A stretch of DNA of 64,000 bases from Geobacter sp. Lineage in GTDB: Bacteria > Desulfobacterota > Desulfuromonadia > Geobacterales > Geobacteraceae. The notes beneath the pieces are model-generated. The model was not told the DNA's origin. It saw nothing but the letters and a program-made list of their open reading frames with translations, and made no database searches. Made by a program: the position numbers and the translations under genes. Below, piece by piece: positions 9,126 through 19,095 of the stretch. Position 1 is the stretch's first letter. The number at the start of each line of letters is the position of its first letter. The stretch spans positions 186,001 through 250,000 of the forward strand of contig POSG01000003.1 of NCBI GenBank assembly GCA_003314535.1, written 5' to 3'.

Positions 9126-9146
9126 CCCCCCCTATTGACGGGGGGC
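9126..9146 (-). terminator. Possible terminator of tpx
   Basis: CCCCCC and GGGGGG arms around a ~7-nt loop, about 95 bp beyond the tpx stop on the minus strand, with a short T-rich stretch after it. Confidence 0.35.
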
Positions 9147-9239
9147 GCTCAGGGGAATTTTGCTATTCACAACATCCTTGAACCACATGCTCCCCCTTTC
9201 GCCGATACGGCGCGGCTTCTGCGACCAAGCCACCCCCAT

Positions 9240-9755
9240 CTACAGCAGCGCTTTCACCGCCTCAAGCACCGCTCCATAGTCCGGTTCGCTTGCGATCTCG
9301 GGGACGATCTGGACATAACGTATGGTGTCCGAAGCATCAACCACGAATATGGCCCTTGCCAGGAGCTTGAGTTCCCCTACGAGAACCCCATATGCTGCGG
9401 CAAAGGAACGTTCCTGGTAATCCGAGAGGGTAGTAACCCGATCAATCCCTGCCGCTCCGCACCAGCGGGCCTGGGCAAAGGGGAGGTCCATGCTGATGGT
9501 CAGCACCGCCACGTTTTCCGGGAGCGCGGCAGCCTCCTTGTTGAACCTTCGCGTCTCCGTGTCGCACACCGGCGTATCGAGCGACGGCACAGCACTCAAC
9601 ACCTTGATTTTCCCCTGGTAATCAGCCAAGGTAACCGGCGCGAGCCCATTATTCACCACGCGGAAGTCAGGCGCCTTGTCGCCAGCCTTCAATTCCGGCC
9701 CCACAAGGGTAAGGGGGTTGCCCTGGAAAGTAATGATTCCTTTTCTTTCTGACAT
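9240..9755 (-). CDS. tpx: Thiol peroxidase (atypical 2-Cys peroxiredoxin)
   Basis: A 171-residue thioredoxin-dependent peroxidase that reduces H2O2 and alkyl hydroperoxides in the cytoplasm. The peroxidatic cysteine is C64 in SLDTPVCDTETRRFN and the resolving cysteine is C99 in FAQARWCG, both at the family positions. The start at 9755 has GGAGGT 5 bp upstream; a longer frame to 9872 overlaps the preceding kinase gene and is rejected. It follows a hybrid histidine kinase on the same strand, 113 bp away. Confidence 0.93.
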   Translation of the reverse strand: MSERKGIITFQGNPLTLVGPELKAGDKAPDFRVVNNGLAPVTLADYQGKIKVLSAVPSLDTPVCDTETRRFNKEAAALPENVAVLTISMDLPFAQARWCGAAGIDRVTTLSDYQERSFAAAYGVLVGELKLLARAIFVVDASDTIRYVQIVPEIASEPDYGAVLEAVKALL

Positions 9756-9868
9756 AGTGTACCTCCGGTGACTCGCAAGATTAATTTCAGCCTGAGTACC
9801 AATTGTACCACGATGTCGGGAAAAGACCCGTCCGCCCAGGCCCGGATGTCTCCAGGCGGGGAGCACGG

Positions 9869-12643
9869 TCATTCGCGGTCAAGTATTTCCCGCAGTTTTC
9901 CCAGGAGTTCCGAAGGCATGACCGGTTTCTGCAACAGTTCGATACCGTCATCTGCCATACCGCGCCTGATCAGGATATCCATGGAATACCCGCTCATGAA
10001 AAGCACCTTCATGTCGGGCCGTATTTTATGGATAGCTTCATGCAGTCTTTTCCCGTCCATGTTGGGCATGACGATATCGGTAACGAGGAGATCGATGCAA
10101 GCGGGGTGCTCCATGAACCTGTCCAGCGCATCGCGCCCGTCTGCCGTTTCGATGACCGCGTACCCTGCCCGCTCGAGGATTTCCCGGGTCAGTTCGCGGA
10201 CCACGTCGTCGTCTTCGACGATCAGTATGGTTTCGCTGCCGCCCGGCGCCGGTTCGGAAGCCAGTTTTTCTGGCGATCTCCGCGTCTCCTGCTCCACGAG
10301 AGGCAGATACACGCAAAAAACCGCACCCCGCCCCGGCTCGCTGTCAACGGTGATGAAGCCGTTGTGCTGCTTGACAATGCCGTAGACGATGGAAAGGCCG
10401 AGACCCGTGCCCCTTCCCGCTTTTTTCGTGGTGAAGAACGGCTCGAATATCTTCTCCCGCGTCGCTTCATCCATGCCGCACCCGGTGTCCTCAACCGCAA
10501 TCACGGCATACTCGCCGGGCGCGCCGAAACCGCGCCGCCTCATGAAATCTCGGCCTATCATTGCGGAACGTGTCTCCAGCGCCAGGACACCCCCCGCCGG
10601 CATGGCGTCCCGCGCATTGGTCACCAGGTTCATGAGCACCTGTTCCACCTGTCCCCGGTCAGCCATGACGGTCATGCCGGTTGCTGCGGTCTTTACCCTG
10701 AATTCGATGTCTTCCGGGATCAGCCTGCCCAGCATCTTCTTCACGCCATCCACGACTTCTCGCACCTGGATCGGGCGCACGTGCAGAACCTGCTTGCGGC
10801 TGAATGCGAGGAGTCCGGAGGTAAGGTCCTTTGCCCGCTCCGCCGCGGCCAGGATCTGGTTGACGGAATTCCGGAAGGGGTTTTCCTGCTCCATCCGCAT
10901 CAGCATGACCTCGGAAAATCCCATGATCGCCGTCAGGATGTTGTTGAAGTCGTGCGCTACGCCGCCCGCAAGCTGCCCGATTGCATCCATCTTCTGCGCC
11001 TGGTGGAGCTGCTCTTCGAGCTTCTTCCGTTCTTCCTCCGCACGCATGCGCTCGGTGATGTCCTGGTTGGCGCCGCGCGTTCTGACGACCCGCCCGTCCC
11101 TGTCGCGGATAATATCCCACCGCACGGAAACGTACCGTTCTTCCCCATCGGCGCGGACAATGCGGTGCTCCATCCCGCCGGTTGATGACTTGTCGACATT
11201 CGACAGGGATCGTTTAATTACTTCGATAACTCCCCCCAAGTCGTCCGGATGGACGAATTTTCGGGCATAGGACTCGGCGGACATGAGCATGCCGCCTTCC
11301 CGGGCAACGCTGGTGCCGTACAGGTTGTAGAACTGGTCGTCGAAGCGGAACATGCCGGTTGCGGCATCAAATTCCCATCTCACCACCTTCGCCATGTCCA
11401 TGGCCAGCTTGAGCCTTGCCTCGCTCTCCCTCAGCGCCTCCTCGGTCTGTTTGACCTCGGTAACGTCAACAATGGTGATGAGAATCGCAGGGGCGCCCTC
11501 ATAGTCAATGGGCACGCTCGTCGCCACCATCCACCTCTCCTCGCCACGACTGTCCAGTATCTTGTATTCGTAGCGGTTCGACACCATTTCGCCCCGCAGT
11601 CGCGCCAGAATCCGTTCACGCGCCTCTTCCCGGAAGTCCTCGTGCACGAAATTCCAGACCTGCATGCTTCCCAGCTGTTCCGCCGTGAATCCGGAAACCT
11701 GCATTGCAGAATGATTGGCGTACACGATGCGCTCTCCGCGGACCACAATGACCGCGTTTGGGGATGTCTCGATAATGAGGCGGAATTTTTTCTCACTCTC
11801 CCGCAGCGCCTCCTGAGTTTTCTTGCGCCCGGTTATGTCCCTGAAAAAGCCGACATAAATATCTTTTCCGTGGAAATCGATCTTATTGGCCGTGAATTCG
11901 ACCGGGAAAGTGGAGCCGTCTTTCCGCAGGAGGAGAGTCTCACCCGCCAAGGAAAAGCCTGCGGCGAGAATCCTGCGATATTCGAGTTTCTTTTCTTTGG
12001 CAGGCACGGGTGTTATGTCAACGTCACCCAGTTCGAGCAATTCGTCGGCAGTGTAGCCAAGGCTCCGGCAGGCGGATTCGTTGGCCATCAGGATTTCCCC
12101 TCCGGGTGAAAACTGCAAAACGATCGTATCGGACTTTTCAATGCAGAAGTGCTGAAGGAGAAGCTTTTCCTCAGCGCGTTTCCGCTCGCTGATGTCGGTA
12201 ACGAAACAGCAGGTGTATTCCTTCCCCTCGAATTCCAGGAAATTGGACTGGACCTCCACCGGATAGACCCGGCCGTCTCTTGTGCGGTGAGACGTCTCGA
12301 ACCGGGCATTCCCATTTTCCTTCAACAAGCGCCAGTGCTCGGCGAATGCATCGCTTTCCGGTCCCGGGAATACCGGGTCGATGTCGCCCACTGACATGCT
12401 CGTCAACTCCGCGCGAGAGTATCCCAGCGAGCTGCAGGCCTCGTCATTAACGTAGATGAACCGCTGGTCGGGAGTCAGCCAGAAGACCTGTACACTGGCG
12501 CGGTCAACGGCAAACCTGGTGAACCGCAGCTCGGCACAGATTTCAGGGCTGGTTTCGACAGCCGAATAGCCGCGCTCCCGCAAAAACTCCCTGACCTCCT
12601 CCATGTCCCGGCCATTATCATCGACAGTAAAAACGGATTTCAT
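9869..12643 (-). CDS. PAS-rich hybrid sensor histidine kinase/response regulator
   Basis: A 924-residue cytoplasmic signalling protein with no membrane segment. Four PAS domains are visible at about 45-155, 165-280, 285-400 and 410-540. Then comes a HisKA-like region with the phosphoaccepting H564 ([11 protein letters not shown]), a HATPase domain with N-box ([10 protein letters not shown], 671-680) and G-boxes ([17 protein letters not shown]), and a C-terminal receiver domain with D856 ([11 protein letters not shown]). The VAHDFNN type of H-box is typical of soluble PAS kinases. The start at 12643 has GGAG 8 bp upstream; an upstream ATG at 12697 lacks one. The signal and output partner are unknown. 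Confidence 0.88.
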   Translation of the reverse strand: MKSVFTVDDNGRDMEEVREFLRERGYSAVETSPEICAELRFTRFAVDRASVQVFWLTPDQRFIYVNDEACSSLGYSRAELTSMSVGDIDPVFPGPESDAFAEHWRLLKENGNARFETSHRTRDGRVYPVEVQSNFLEFEGKEYTCCFVTDISERKRAEEKLLLQHFCIEKSDTIVLQFSPGGEILMANESACRSLGYTADELLELGDVDITPVPAKEKKLEYRRILAAGFSLAGETLLLRKDGSTFPVEFTANKIDFHGKDIYVGFFRDITGRKKTQEALRESEKKFRLIIETSPNAVIVVRGERIVYANHSAMQVSGFTAEQLGSMQVWNFVHEDFREEARERILARLRGEMVSNRYEYKILDSRGEERWMVATSVPIDYEGAPAILITIVDVTEVKQTEEALRESEARLKLAMDMAKVVRWEFDAATGMFRFDDQFYNLYGTSVAREGGMLMSAESYARKFVHPDDLGGVIEVIKRSLSNVDKSSTGGMEHRIVRADGEERYVSVRWDIIRDRDGRVVRTRGANQDITERMRAEEERKKLEEQLHQAQKMDAIGQLAGGVAHDFNNILTAIMGFSEVMLMRMEQENPFRNSVNQILAAAERAKDLTSGLLAFSRKQVLHVRPIQVREVVDGVKKMLGRLIPEDIEFRVKTAATGMTVMADRGQVEQVLMNLVTNARDAMPAGGVLALETRSAMIGRDFMRRRGFGAPGEYAVIAVEDTGCGMDEATREKIFEPFFTTKKAGRGTGLGLSIVYGIVKQHNGFITVDSEPGRGAVFCVYLPLVEQETRRSPEKLASEPAPGGSETILIVEDDDVVRELTREILERAGYAVIETADGRDALDRFMEHPACIDLLVTDIVMPNMDGKRLHEAIHKIRPDMKVLFMSGYSMDILIRRGMADDGIELLQKPVMPSELLGKLREILDRE

Positions 12644-13075
12644 GGAATATTCTCCGGAATCGAGAGATGAACAGCCCCCAACCATCCAGCCGGCCAAAAA
12701 TTAATTAATACACCATGCTTCATCTATTTTCCACAAGCTTTTCCGCCCAGGGTTGCAATGCCCTTTCACGCAGATAACGATCCGCATCCGGCGGCTCGAA
12801 GACGGAAAGCGCCATGTTAGCAGTATCGGCACAAACTGCCGGTTTCTTGAAAAAAACTGCCGAGTAACACTGGAAAAATGTTTCCGCACTTCGTATACGC
12901 AATAATATTGGGTCAAAAAGCTCCGGGAAGTCATCCAATGATGAAAATGCTGCTGTACTGGAGGAAAAAAAAGATGCATGACGATCACTCTTGCAGTACT
13001 ATAGGCTCCCAGTCAGGCAGCCGTCTGTTCATCCGCAGGTTCCGGATGGGAATTAATGAACAAGGTGAGTGAAAC
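12644..13075. other. Divergent intergenic region, no gene seen
   Basis: It separates the minus-strand kinase from the plus-strand acyl-CoA synthetase. No convincing coding frame or RNA motif was found. A weak relative of the GTTTCCGGATGG repeat (GGTTCCGGATGGGAA) occurs near 13035, just before the synthetase start. Confidence 0.5.
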
Positions 13076-14935
13076 ATGACAACCATCGATGCCCTTCTTC
13101 AGGAAAGTTTCGCCAAGAACTCCGGCAGGACAGCTCTTCGCCACAAGGAAGGCGGAGCATGGCACGGCATTACCTACGGCGAACTTCATTCCCGGTGCGA
13201 AAGGGTTTCGGCCGGCCTTTATCATTCAGGCTTCGGCGCGGGAGACCGAGCCGCGATCATCGGGCCGTCTTCCGCAGACTGGATTTCAGTCTACGTGGGG
13301 ACCCTCCGCATCGGCGGCATTGTCGTGCCGGTGGACAAGGACCTCAAGAGCTCGGAACTGCGGCACGTCCTGACCGATTGTGAAGCCCGCGTGGTATTCG
13401 TTGCGCCGGAATGCCTGGAAACTCTCCTGGAAATCGTGGCGGACCTTTCCCGCGTCAAAAAGATCGTGCTGCTCCTGTCGCGCTCGGACGCGGGAGAGTA
13501 TCTTTCACAGGAACTGGCGCTCCTGCGCGATGTGGAGGAGGAACTGAAGCTGCTGCTGGAAATACTGCCCTTGAGCCCTGAACAGGACTCGAAGCTCAGG
13601 GATCTTGCCTGGAGGGTTTCCGGATGTCTTGACGGCGCATCATGGTCCGGGGAAATTAATGAAATAGATGATCCCCTGTCCCCCAATGAAACAGCCAAGA
13701 AAGAGTTGTTGCGGAGCGGAAGGCTCCTGGCGCTGGACGAATTCGTCCGCGAGTCGCCGACGCCCCCTTCCTGCCACAAACCCGGCGATACCGCGCTTAT
13801 CCTCTATACGTCCGGCACGACAGGCCGTTCCAAGGGCGCACTCCTCAGCCATGGCAACATCGTGTCCAATATCCGCGGCGCAGCCTCCCATTTCCGGCTC
13901 GACAACACCATGCACACCCTGTCCTTCCTGCCCATAAACCACGTCTTCGAACAGGTATGCGGCGTTTTCCTCCCACTTTCACTGGGAGGAACTGTTTCAT
14001 TTGCCGAGTCCCTCAAGAAACTGGGGGAAAACCTGGTCGAGGTCAGGCCGACCTTCTTTACCGGCGTTCCGGCCATCTACCGGCTCTTCCACGACCGCAT
14101 CCTGAAGAAAATACGTACCGGAACCCTCTCCAGCCTGCTCTTCTCACTCCCCATCGCCCGCCGCCTGGTGACTGCGAAAGTAAGGAAAAACTTCGCCGGG
14201 GACACCGTCTTCATCAGCGGCGGCGCAGCGCTCGACCCTGCGATCGCGGCAGGGCTGATAAGTTTCGGTTTCACCCTTTACCAGGGTTACGGGGTCACGG
14301 AAACTTCGCCGGTCATCTCGGCGGAATGCCAGGGGAAGACGCGGCTCGGCTCGGTCGGCCCGCTCCTGGAGGAGGTGGAGGTCCGGATCGAAGCGGCTGA
14401 CAGCGACGGAATCGGCGAGATCCTGGTACGGGGGCCAAACGTCATGCAGGGATACTTCAAGAATCCCCAGGCAACCGCGGAGGCGCTGGAAGGGGGCTGG
14501 TACCATACCGGTGACCTGGGGCGGCTGGACCGGGACGGATTTCTCCATGTCTGCGGACGGGTCAAGAACCTGATCGTCACCCCGAACGGGAAAAACGTCT
14601 ATCCGGAGGAAGTGGAAAACGAACTGCTGAAGAGCCGGTTCATTGCCGAAGTCATGGTTTACGGCCACAAGATCGACGCGGTCTCGGAGGAGGTGCACGC
14701 CCTCATCTTTCCCGACCAGGATGCCCTGGACGAATACCAGCGTAAAAATCAGTCAGGCCCCTTGAATGAGGCAGACGTGGAAGAGCTGATCCGGGGCGAG
14801 GTGCGCCAGGCCTCGAAAAACCTGGCGGACTACAAGAGGGTGAAGAAATTCACCATACGGGAAGACGAATTCCCCAAGACGACGACACGCAAGATCAAGC
14901 GTTTCGCCGTGGAGGCGGACATAGCCATAGGTTGA
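13076..14935 (+). CDS. fadD: Long-chain acyl-CoA synthetase (AMP-binding)
   Basis: A 619-residue adenylate-forming enzyme that activates fatty acids to acyl-CoA via acyl-AMP. The P-loop-like motif is LILYTSGTTGRSKGALLSH; the adenylate motif is GYGVTETSPV; the hinge/ribose motif is WYHTGDLGRLDRDGFLHVCGR followed by KNLIVTPNGKNVYPEEVE; the C-terminal lysine lies in FPKTTTRKIKRF. This closely fits the FAA1/FadD-like long-chain family. A region at about 150-220 is variable and acidic. AAGGTGAG precedes the ATG. It is flanked by unrelated genes, so it is likely its own transcription unit. The fadD symbol is by family; chain length is not deducible. Confidence 0.85.
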   Translation: MTTIDALLQESFAKNSGRTALRHKEGGAWHGITYGELHSRCERVSAGLYHSGFGAGDRAAIIGPSSADWISVYVGTLRIGGIVVPVDKDLKSSELRHVLTDCEARVVFVAPECLETLLEIVADLSRVKKIVLLLSRSDAGEYLSQELALLRDVEEELKLLLEILPLSPEQDSKLRDLAWRVSGCLDGASWSGEINEIDDPLSPNETAKKELLRSGRLLALDEFVRESPTPPSCHKPGDTALILYTSGTTGRSKGALLSHGNIVSNIRGAASHFRLDNTMHTLSFLPINHVFEQVCGVFLPLSLGGTVSFAESLKKLGENLVEVRPTFFTGVPAIYRLFHDRILKKIRTGTLSSLLFSLPIARRLVTAKVRKNFAGDTVFISGGAALDPAIAAGLISFGFTLYQGYGVTETSPVISAECQGKTRLGSVGPLLEEVEVRIEAADSDGIGEILVRGPNVMQGYFKNPQATAEALEGGWYHTGDLGRLDRDGFLHVCGRVKNLIVTPNGKNVYPEEVENELLKSRFIAEVMVYGHKIDAVSEEVHALIFPDQDALDEYQRKNQSGPLNEADVEELIRGEVRQASKNLADYKRVKKFTIREDEFPKTTTRKIKRFAVEADIAIG

Positions 14936-14947
14936 AATGCAGCAGGT

Positions 14948-15352
14948 TCAGTCTTGGTCGCAACCCAGCACGACCAGCAGGCAGCTGCCGTCCGCTATCA
15001 CGTTGACGCCGCTCTCTTCGCATCTTGCCACGGCCGCCGGGCTGGCAGCTCCGGGCTGCATCCAGATGTGCTTTATGCCCTTTCTTATGGCTTGCTCCAC
15101 CACGTGCTCGGTGACGGCCGGCGGGGTAACCACCGAAACCGCCTGCACATCGTCAGGCAGGTCCATGACCGTTGCGACACACGGCATCCCCTCGATCTCC
15201 TTTTCCCTTGGGTTCACCGGGATGGCGCGGTAGCCGTTCCGCAAATAGCAGCGCAATACCTTGTTGCCGTACTTGTCACGGTCCGCGGATGCTCCCACGA
15301 CTCCGTATGCCGCAGCGTCGAAAAACATGTCGATCCTTTCGGGCGCTTCCAT
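14948..15352 (-). CDS. CoA-binding domain protein
   Basis: A 134-residue protein consisting of a single CoA-binding (YccU-type) Rossmann domain: YGVVGASADRDKYGNKVLRCYLRNGYRAIPVNPR, then EGMPCVATVMDLPDDVQAVSVVTPP and a final GIKHIWMQPGAASP..GVNVIADGSCLLV. Such proteins bind CoA; their physiological role is unclear. The start at 15352 has AAGGAGGGG about 5 bp upstream, so the longer frame to 15520 is not used. It is convergent with the acyl-CoA synthetase and ends 12 bp from it, with no obvious terminator between. Confidence 0.85.
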   Translation of the reverse strand: MEAPERIDMFFDAAAYGVVGASADRDKYGNKVLRCYLRNGYRAIPVNPREKEIEGMPCVATVMDLPDDVQAVSVVTPPAVTEHVVEQAIRKGIKHIWMQPGAASPAAVARCEESGVNVIADGSCLLVVLGCDQD

Positions 15353-15552
15353 AACACCCCTCCTTGTCGGTTCATTCAGGCGCATGCCCGGGACATCCAT
15401 CAATAAATTTAGCAGATCCTGAACAGTTCCACAATAATGCCAACCTGCATGTCGTCCCTGATTTAATTCCCTTCGGTTTCTGGTATAGTGAGTCAGATGC
15501 GCCTGCAGCCGGGCATACAAATCCCTTAGGAAACGAAATCATCGGTCAACGC

Positions 15553-17199
15553 ATGCTGAAAATCCTCATCGAAAATCCCCTCCTGCTCTTGTTCCTGGTT
15601 GCAGCCGTCGGCTACCCGCTGGGCAGGATAAGGATCCGCGGCAGCAGTCTCGGTGTCGCCTCGGTCCTGTTCACCGGCCTGGCCATCGGCTCGCTCCATC
15701 CTGACCTGAAGCTTCCGGAGGTCGTCTACATGCTGGGGGTCGCCCTGTTCGTTTACACGGTCGGCCTGGCGAACGGCCCCGCCTTCGTCGCTTCACTAAG
15801 GCGGGCAGGATTGCGGGACAATCTCCTGGTGACGGGCATCCTGATGTTGGGCGCAGGCCTGACCCTGGCGGCCCACAGGTTTCTCCACCTCAAGCCGGCC
15901 CTGACTGCCGGCATGTTCTCCGGCAGCCTCACATGCACTCCGGCACTGGCCGCCATACTGGACACGATCAAGCACAGCGCGCCACGGGAAGCGCTCAACA
16001 AGCTCCTCTCCGATCCGGTCGTCGGCTATTCCATAGCCTATCCCGTGGGAGTGATCGGCACGATCCTGGCCGTCAGCCTGATGCAGAAGATATGGAAGAT
16101 CGATTACGCAGCTGAGGCAAAAGAGCTCCGCGGCTACGGAGTAGCCACCGAACCGCTTAAAAACATCACCATTCTCGTGAACCGGCCCGAAGCTACGGGC
16201 GCCACCATTGAAAAACTCATAAAGGACAACAACTGGGATGTGATATTCGGCAGGGTCCGGCACGGCGGCGCCATCTCCCTGCCGGACCCCAAGTCCTGTT
16301 TTTCGGCAGGGGACCTGGTTACGTCTGTCGGTTCGACGGAAGAACTGGCAAGGGTCGCTGCTTTCCTCGGGGAACAGAGCGCAGAGGAAATCGACCTGGA
16401 CCGGAGAGAGTTCGACTTCAGGAGGATTTTCGTCTCCAATCCACGGTTGGCCGGCCGCCGCCTTCGCGACCTGCGCCTCAAGGAAAGGTACGGCGCCATC
16501 GTCAGCCGCATCCGGCGCGGGGACAACGAAATCCTTCCCCATGGCGATACGGTCCTGGAGCTGGGCGACCGGGTGCGGGTCATCTCCGACCGCGAAAGGA
16601 TGGACGAAGTGAGCGCCTTTTTCGGCGATTCCTACCGGGCAGTCAGTGAAGTGGACATCCTGACGTTCAGCCTGGGGCTTGCCATCGGGCTGTTCGTCGG
16701 CACAGTACCCATCCCCCTGCCGGGCGATGCCGAACTCAAGCTCGGGTTTGCCGGGGGGCCGCTCATCACCGCCCTGATCCTGGGGACACTGGGACGGACC
16801 GGGCCAATGGTCTGGAGCCTCCCCTACGGCGCCAACCGGACCCTGCGCCAGATCGGCCTGATACTGTTCCTCGCAGGCGTGGGCACCCGTGCGGGGTACG
16901 GCTTCGCCACCACGTTTGCCGGCGAGGGAGGCTTGCTCCTCTTCGCCGCGGGCGCCGCCATCACCTGCTCAACCGCCATGGCCATGCTCTGGATCGGCTA
17001 CCGCCTGCTGAAAATCCCCATGAGCCTGCTGATCGGAATGCTTGCAGGTCTCCAGACCCAGTCGGCAGTCCTGGGATTCGCCATGGAGCAGACGCGCAAC
17101 GACCTGCCCACCGTGGGCTATGCTTCGGTCTACCCGGTTGCGACCATTGCCAAGATCATCCTCGCCCAGCTGCTCCTCTTGTTCCTCATGAAGCCATGA
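15553..17199 (+). CDS. AspT/YidE/YbjL family transporter with TrkA-C domains
   Basis: A 548-residue inner membrane protein. An N-terminal block of about five membrane segments (ENPLLLLFLVAAVGYPLGRI onward) is followed by two cytosolic TrkA-C-like modules (about 195-285 and 290-365, the second with RLRDLRLKERYGAIVSRIRRG) and then another membrane block from about 375. This layout is that of the aspartate:alanine exchanger AspT and the E. coli YidE/YbjL proteins. The substrate is unknown. The start ATG at 15553 is chosen because homology begins there; its ribosome site is weak. It diverges from the CoA-binding gene. Confidence 0.83.
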   Translation: MLKILIENPLLLLFLVAAVGYPLGRIRIRGSSLGVASVLFTGLAIGSLHPDLKLPEVVYMLGVALFVYTVGLANGPAFVASLRRAGLRDNLLVTGILMLGAGLTLAAHRFLHLKPALTAGMFSGSLTCTPALAAILDTIKHSAPREALNKLLSDPVVGYSIAYPVGVIGTILAVSLMQKIWKIDYAAEAKELRGYGVATEPLKNITILVNRPEATGATIEKLIKDNNWDVIFGRVRHGGAISLPDPKSCFSAGDLVTSVGSTEELARVAAFLGEQSAEEIDLDRREFDFRRIFVSNPRLAGRRLRDLRLKERYGAIVSRIRRGDNEILPHGDTVLELGDRVRVISDRERMDEVSAFFGDSYRAVSEVDILTFSLGLAIGLFVGTVPIPLPGDAELKLGFAGGPLITALILGTLGRTGPMVWSLPYGANRTLRQIGLILFLAGVGTRAGYGFATTFAGEGGLLLFAAGAAITCSTAMAMLWIGYRLLKIPMSLLIGMLAGLQTQSAVLGFAMEQTRNDLPTVGYASVYPVATIAKIILAQLLLLFLMKP

Positions 17200-17256
17200 C
17201 ACCACCGTCATCCGCTGGGAGAACCAGCCGGCTCGTGCCCAGGCTTCCGGAAATCA

Positions 17257-18366
17257 TTACTGAAGGTAACTTGAAAATTCGGCCAACACCAGCTCGATGG
17301 GCAGGGCAAAGCCGATGCCCTGGCTTGCGGCCAGTATCGCGGTATTGACTCCGACCACGCTGCCGCTTTCGTTCAAGAGCGGCCCGCCGCTGTTGCCGGG
17401 GTTGATCGGCGCATCGGTCTGCAGAAACCTGACGCCGTTCACCATCTGCCAGCCGGAAAAGATGCCGCTGGTCACCGTGAATCTCAATCCCTGGGGGTTG
17501 CCCACGGTGAACAGCTTCTGGCTCTGTGCGAGCCTGGCTGAAGCCGAATGCGGGATGTGGGGCGAATCCGAGCCCTGCACCGTCAACAGCGCGAGATCGT
17601 ACTTTTCGCTCAACCTGACGTCCTGGACCGGCACTTCGGTGCCGTCAGCCAGGACGACTTTCAAAGATGACGTGGACGCTGAACCGGCCTTGTCGATCAT
17701 ATCCTCCAGTTTTTCATATTTTTCCACCTGGGATTCGAGCTGCCGCTCCCTCTCGTTGACCGCTTCCCGGAATCCGGCATGGGAGGAATACTCCGGGCGC
17801 TCCTTCATCTTTGCCAGGTAGTTCTTTTCAGCCTCTATGGCGATCTTCAACCGGTCCCTGAATGCGCTGACTTCCTTCAGCTCCTTTTCCGGAACCTTCA
17901 CCACATGCGCATTGGTGACTATGTGGCAACGGTTGTCAATGAAGAAGCCCGACCCGGACGCATTCCACCCCGTCTCTATGTAAACCGTGGCATTCCGGGC
18001 GCTTTCGATGCTGTTTTTCGGCGGCATGTTCGCCGCCAGCCTGGCCCTGATGCTCAAGGAGTCCCCGTTTTTGCCGTCATCCCCCGCAACCGCTGAAGTG
18101 GCGTCATGTACCGGCGCCGAAGACTTCCCCCGCTTTTCCGGAGCAGTCGCGAAGTAAATAACAGCAACAATGGAGACAAGGCAGACAAGCACGGCAAGAG
18201 CCCCCAGCACAAGCCTTCGATTGCCTTCGGAGTCTGCCGTGGCCGGGAGGGGAGGAACATATGTTTCCGCGGCATCAGCCCGCCGCCGGTATTTTTCGAA
18301 GACGATACCGCAATAATCGCACTGGACATCCGAAGACTGTTCTTTCATACATTTCGGGCACTGCAT
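17257..18366 (-). CDS. Zinc-ribbon, membrane-anchored trypsin-like serine protease
   Basis: A 369-residue protein. It opens with a zinc ribbon (C3, C6, C16, C19) in the cytoplasm, has one membrane helix at about 51-73, and a periplasmic S1C/DegP-like protease domain with H154 (TNAHVV), D257 (YDLALL) and S327 (NPGNSGGPL). Between His and Asp, an unusual charged insertion (about 158-228) looks like a coiled coil. No PDZ domain is present. The start at 18366 has GGGAGGGAA upstream. The combination suggests a signalling or quality-control protease rather than a degradative DegP; targets are unknown. Confidence 0.8.
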   Translation of the reverse strand: MQCPKCMKEQSSDVQCDYCGIVFEKYRRRADAAETYVPPLPATADSEGNRRLVLGALAVLVCLVSIVAVIYFATAPEKRGKSSAPVHDATSAVAGDDGKNGDSLSIRARLAANMPPKNSIESARNATVYIETGWNASGSGFFIDNRCHIVTNAHVVKVPEKELKEVSAFRDRLKIAIEAEKNYLAKMKERPEYSSHAGFREAVNERERQLESQVEKYEKLEDMIDKAGSASTSSLKVVLADGTEVPVQDVRLSEKYDLALLTVQGSDSPHIPHSASARLAQSQKLFTVGNPQGLRFTVTSGIFSGWQMVNGVRFLQTDAPINPGNSGGPLLNESGSVVGVNTAILAASQGIGFALPIELVLAEFSSYLQ

Positions 18367-18653
18367 GTGGTTCCCTCCCGCACCGAATCTGATCTCCGCC
18401 GGAATGAGCGCTCTGCAATTTTTACCGACTTTGGCGGCAGTCCCCGGAATCAAGCAAAAGCCGTACCTGACGGCAGAATGCCGGATCGGGGAAAAATTGG
18501 ATTTATTGATTTCCGCTCTTGTTACCTGTTGTTACCTCGGGCGAACTGTGATAGTGTACAGCACAAAAATAATTAATTTGCAAACATTTTAATTCATGGG
18601 CCAAATCTCCAACTCTGGCTCGGAATCCGGATTTTTCAAGGCGGAGCCGAATC
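18367..18653. other. Divergent promoter region, no gene
   Basis: Control region between the protease and the secreted protein genes. It contains the direct repeat TTGTTACCT (18520-18540 region) and TTGTTA followed 17 bp later by a poor -10, suggesting but not proving a rightward promoter. Confidence 0.4.
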
Positions 18654-19052
18654 ATGCAGGGAAAATTCTTGCAGCTGCTGACCGTTTTTTTAATGACTGT
18701 TTCGGTTCTTTCAGCCACCGCCGCCGGAGGATATGCCATGGAAGGGAAAATCACGGGGCCTGCCGCGGACGTGGCCATTACAGTGGAACCGTTTTCCGTT
18801 CAGGGAAATGCAGTCAGCCAAAAGGACGCTGAAAAAGCCGCCCGGGAAATCCTTGAACGTTTTTTCCCCCTCGACTACGCAAGAAGTGCACAGATAAGGG
18901 GAAAAGTGTCACCTGTAAATAAAGAAAAAGCGTTATTCGAACTGAATGCGCTTTTCCTATACCGGGAAACCTATACTGCCGTGACTCACCGAGTGCTTTT
19001 CTCTCTTTCAGGTGGGGAATATTCCGTCGTCTCCGTTGATGGCGGGAAATAA
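18654..19052 (+). CDS. Small secreted protein of unknown function
   Basis: A 132-residue protein with an N-terminal signal peptide (FLQLLTVFLMTVSVLSATAAGGYA), so exported. The mature part (EGKITGPAADVAITVEPFSV, then AEKAAREILERFFPLDYARSAQIRGKV) is not recognised. The ribosome site GGCGGAG lies upstream of the ATG. It is 43 bp upstream of the large secreted protein at 19096 on the same strand, suggesting a shared operon and possibly a helper or propeptide-like role, which is only inference. Confidence 0.65.
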   Translation: MQGKFLQLLTVFLMTVSVLSATAAGGYAMEGKITGPAADVAITVEPFSVQGNAVSQKDAEKAAREILERFFPLDYARSAQIRGKVSPVNKEKALFELNALFLYRETYTAVTHRVLFSLSGGEYSVVSVDGGK

Positions 19053-19095
19053 GTGCTGCAAATGGCGTTTAATTTAATGTTCAAGGAGGTTAGAG

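Noticed and set aside
9803-11185. Long plus-strand frame (460 codons) opposite the hybrid kinase
   Set aside because: Antisense shadow of a multi-domain kinase with conserved motifs; the translation has no recognisable family.
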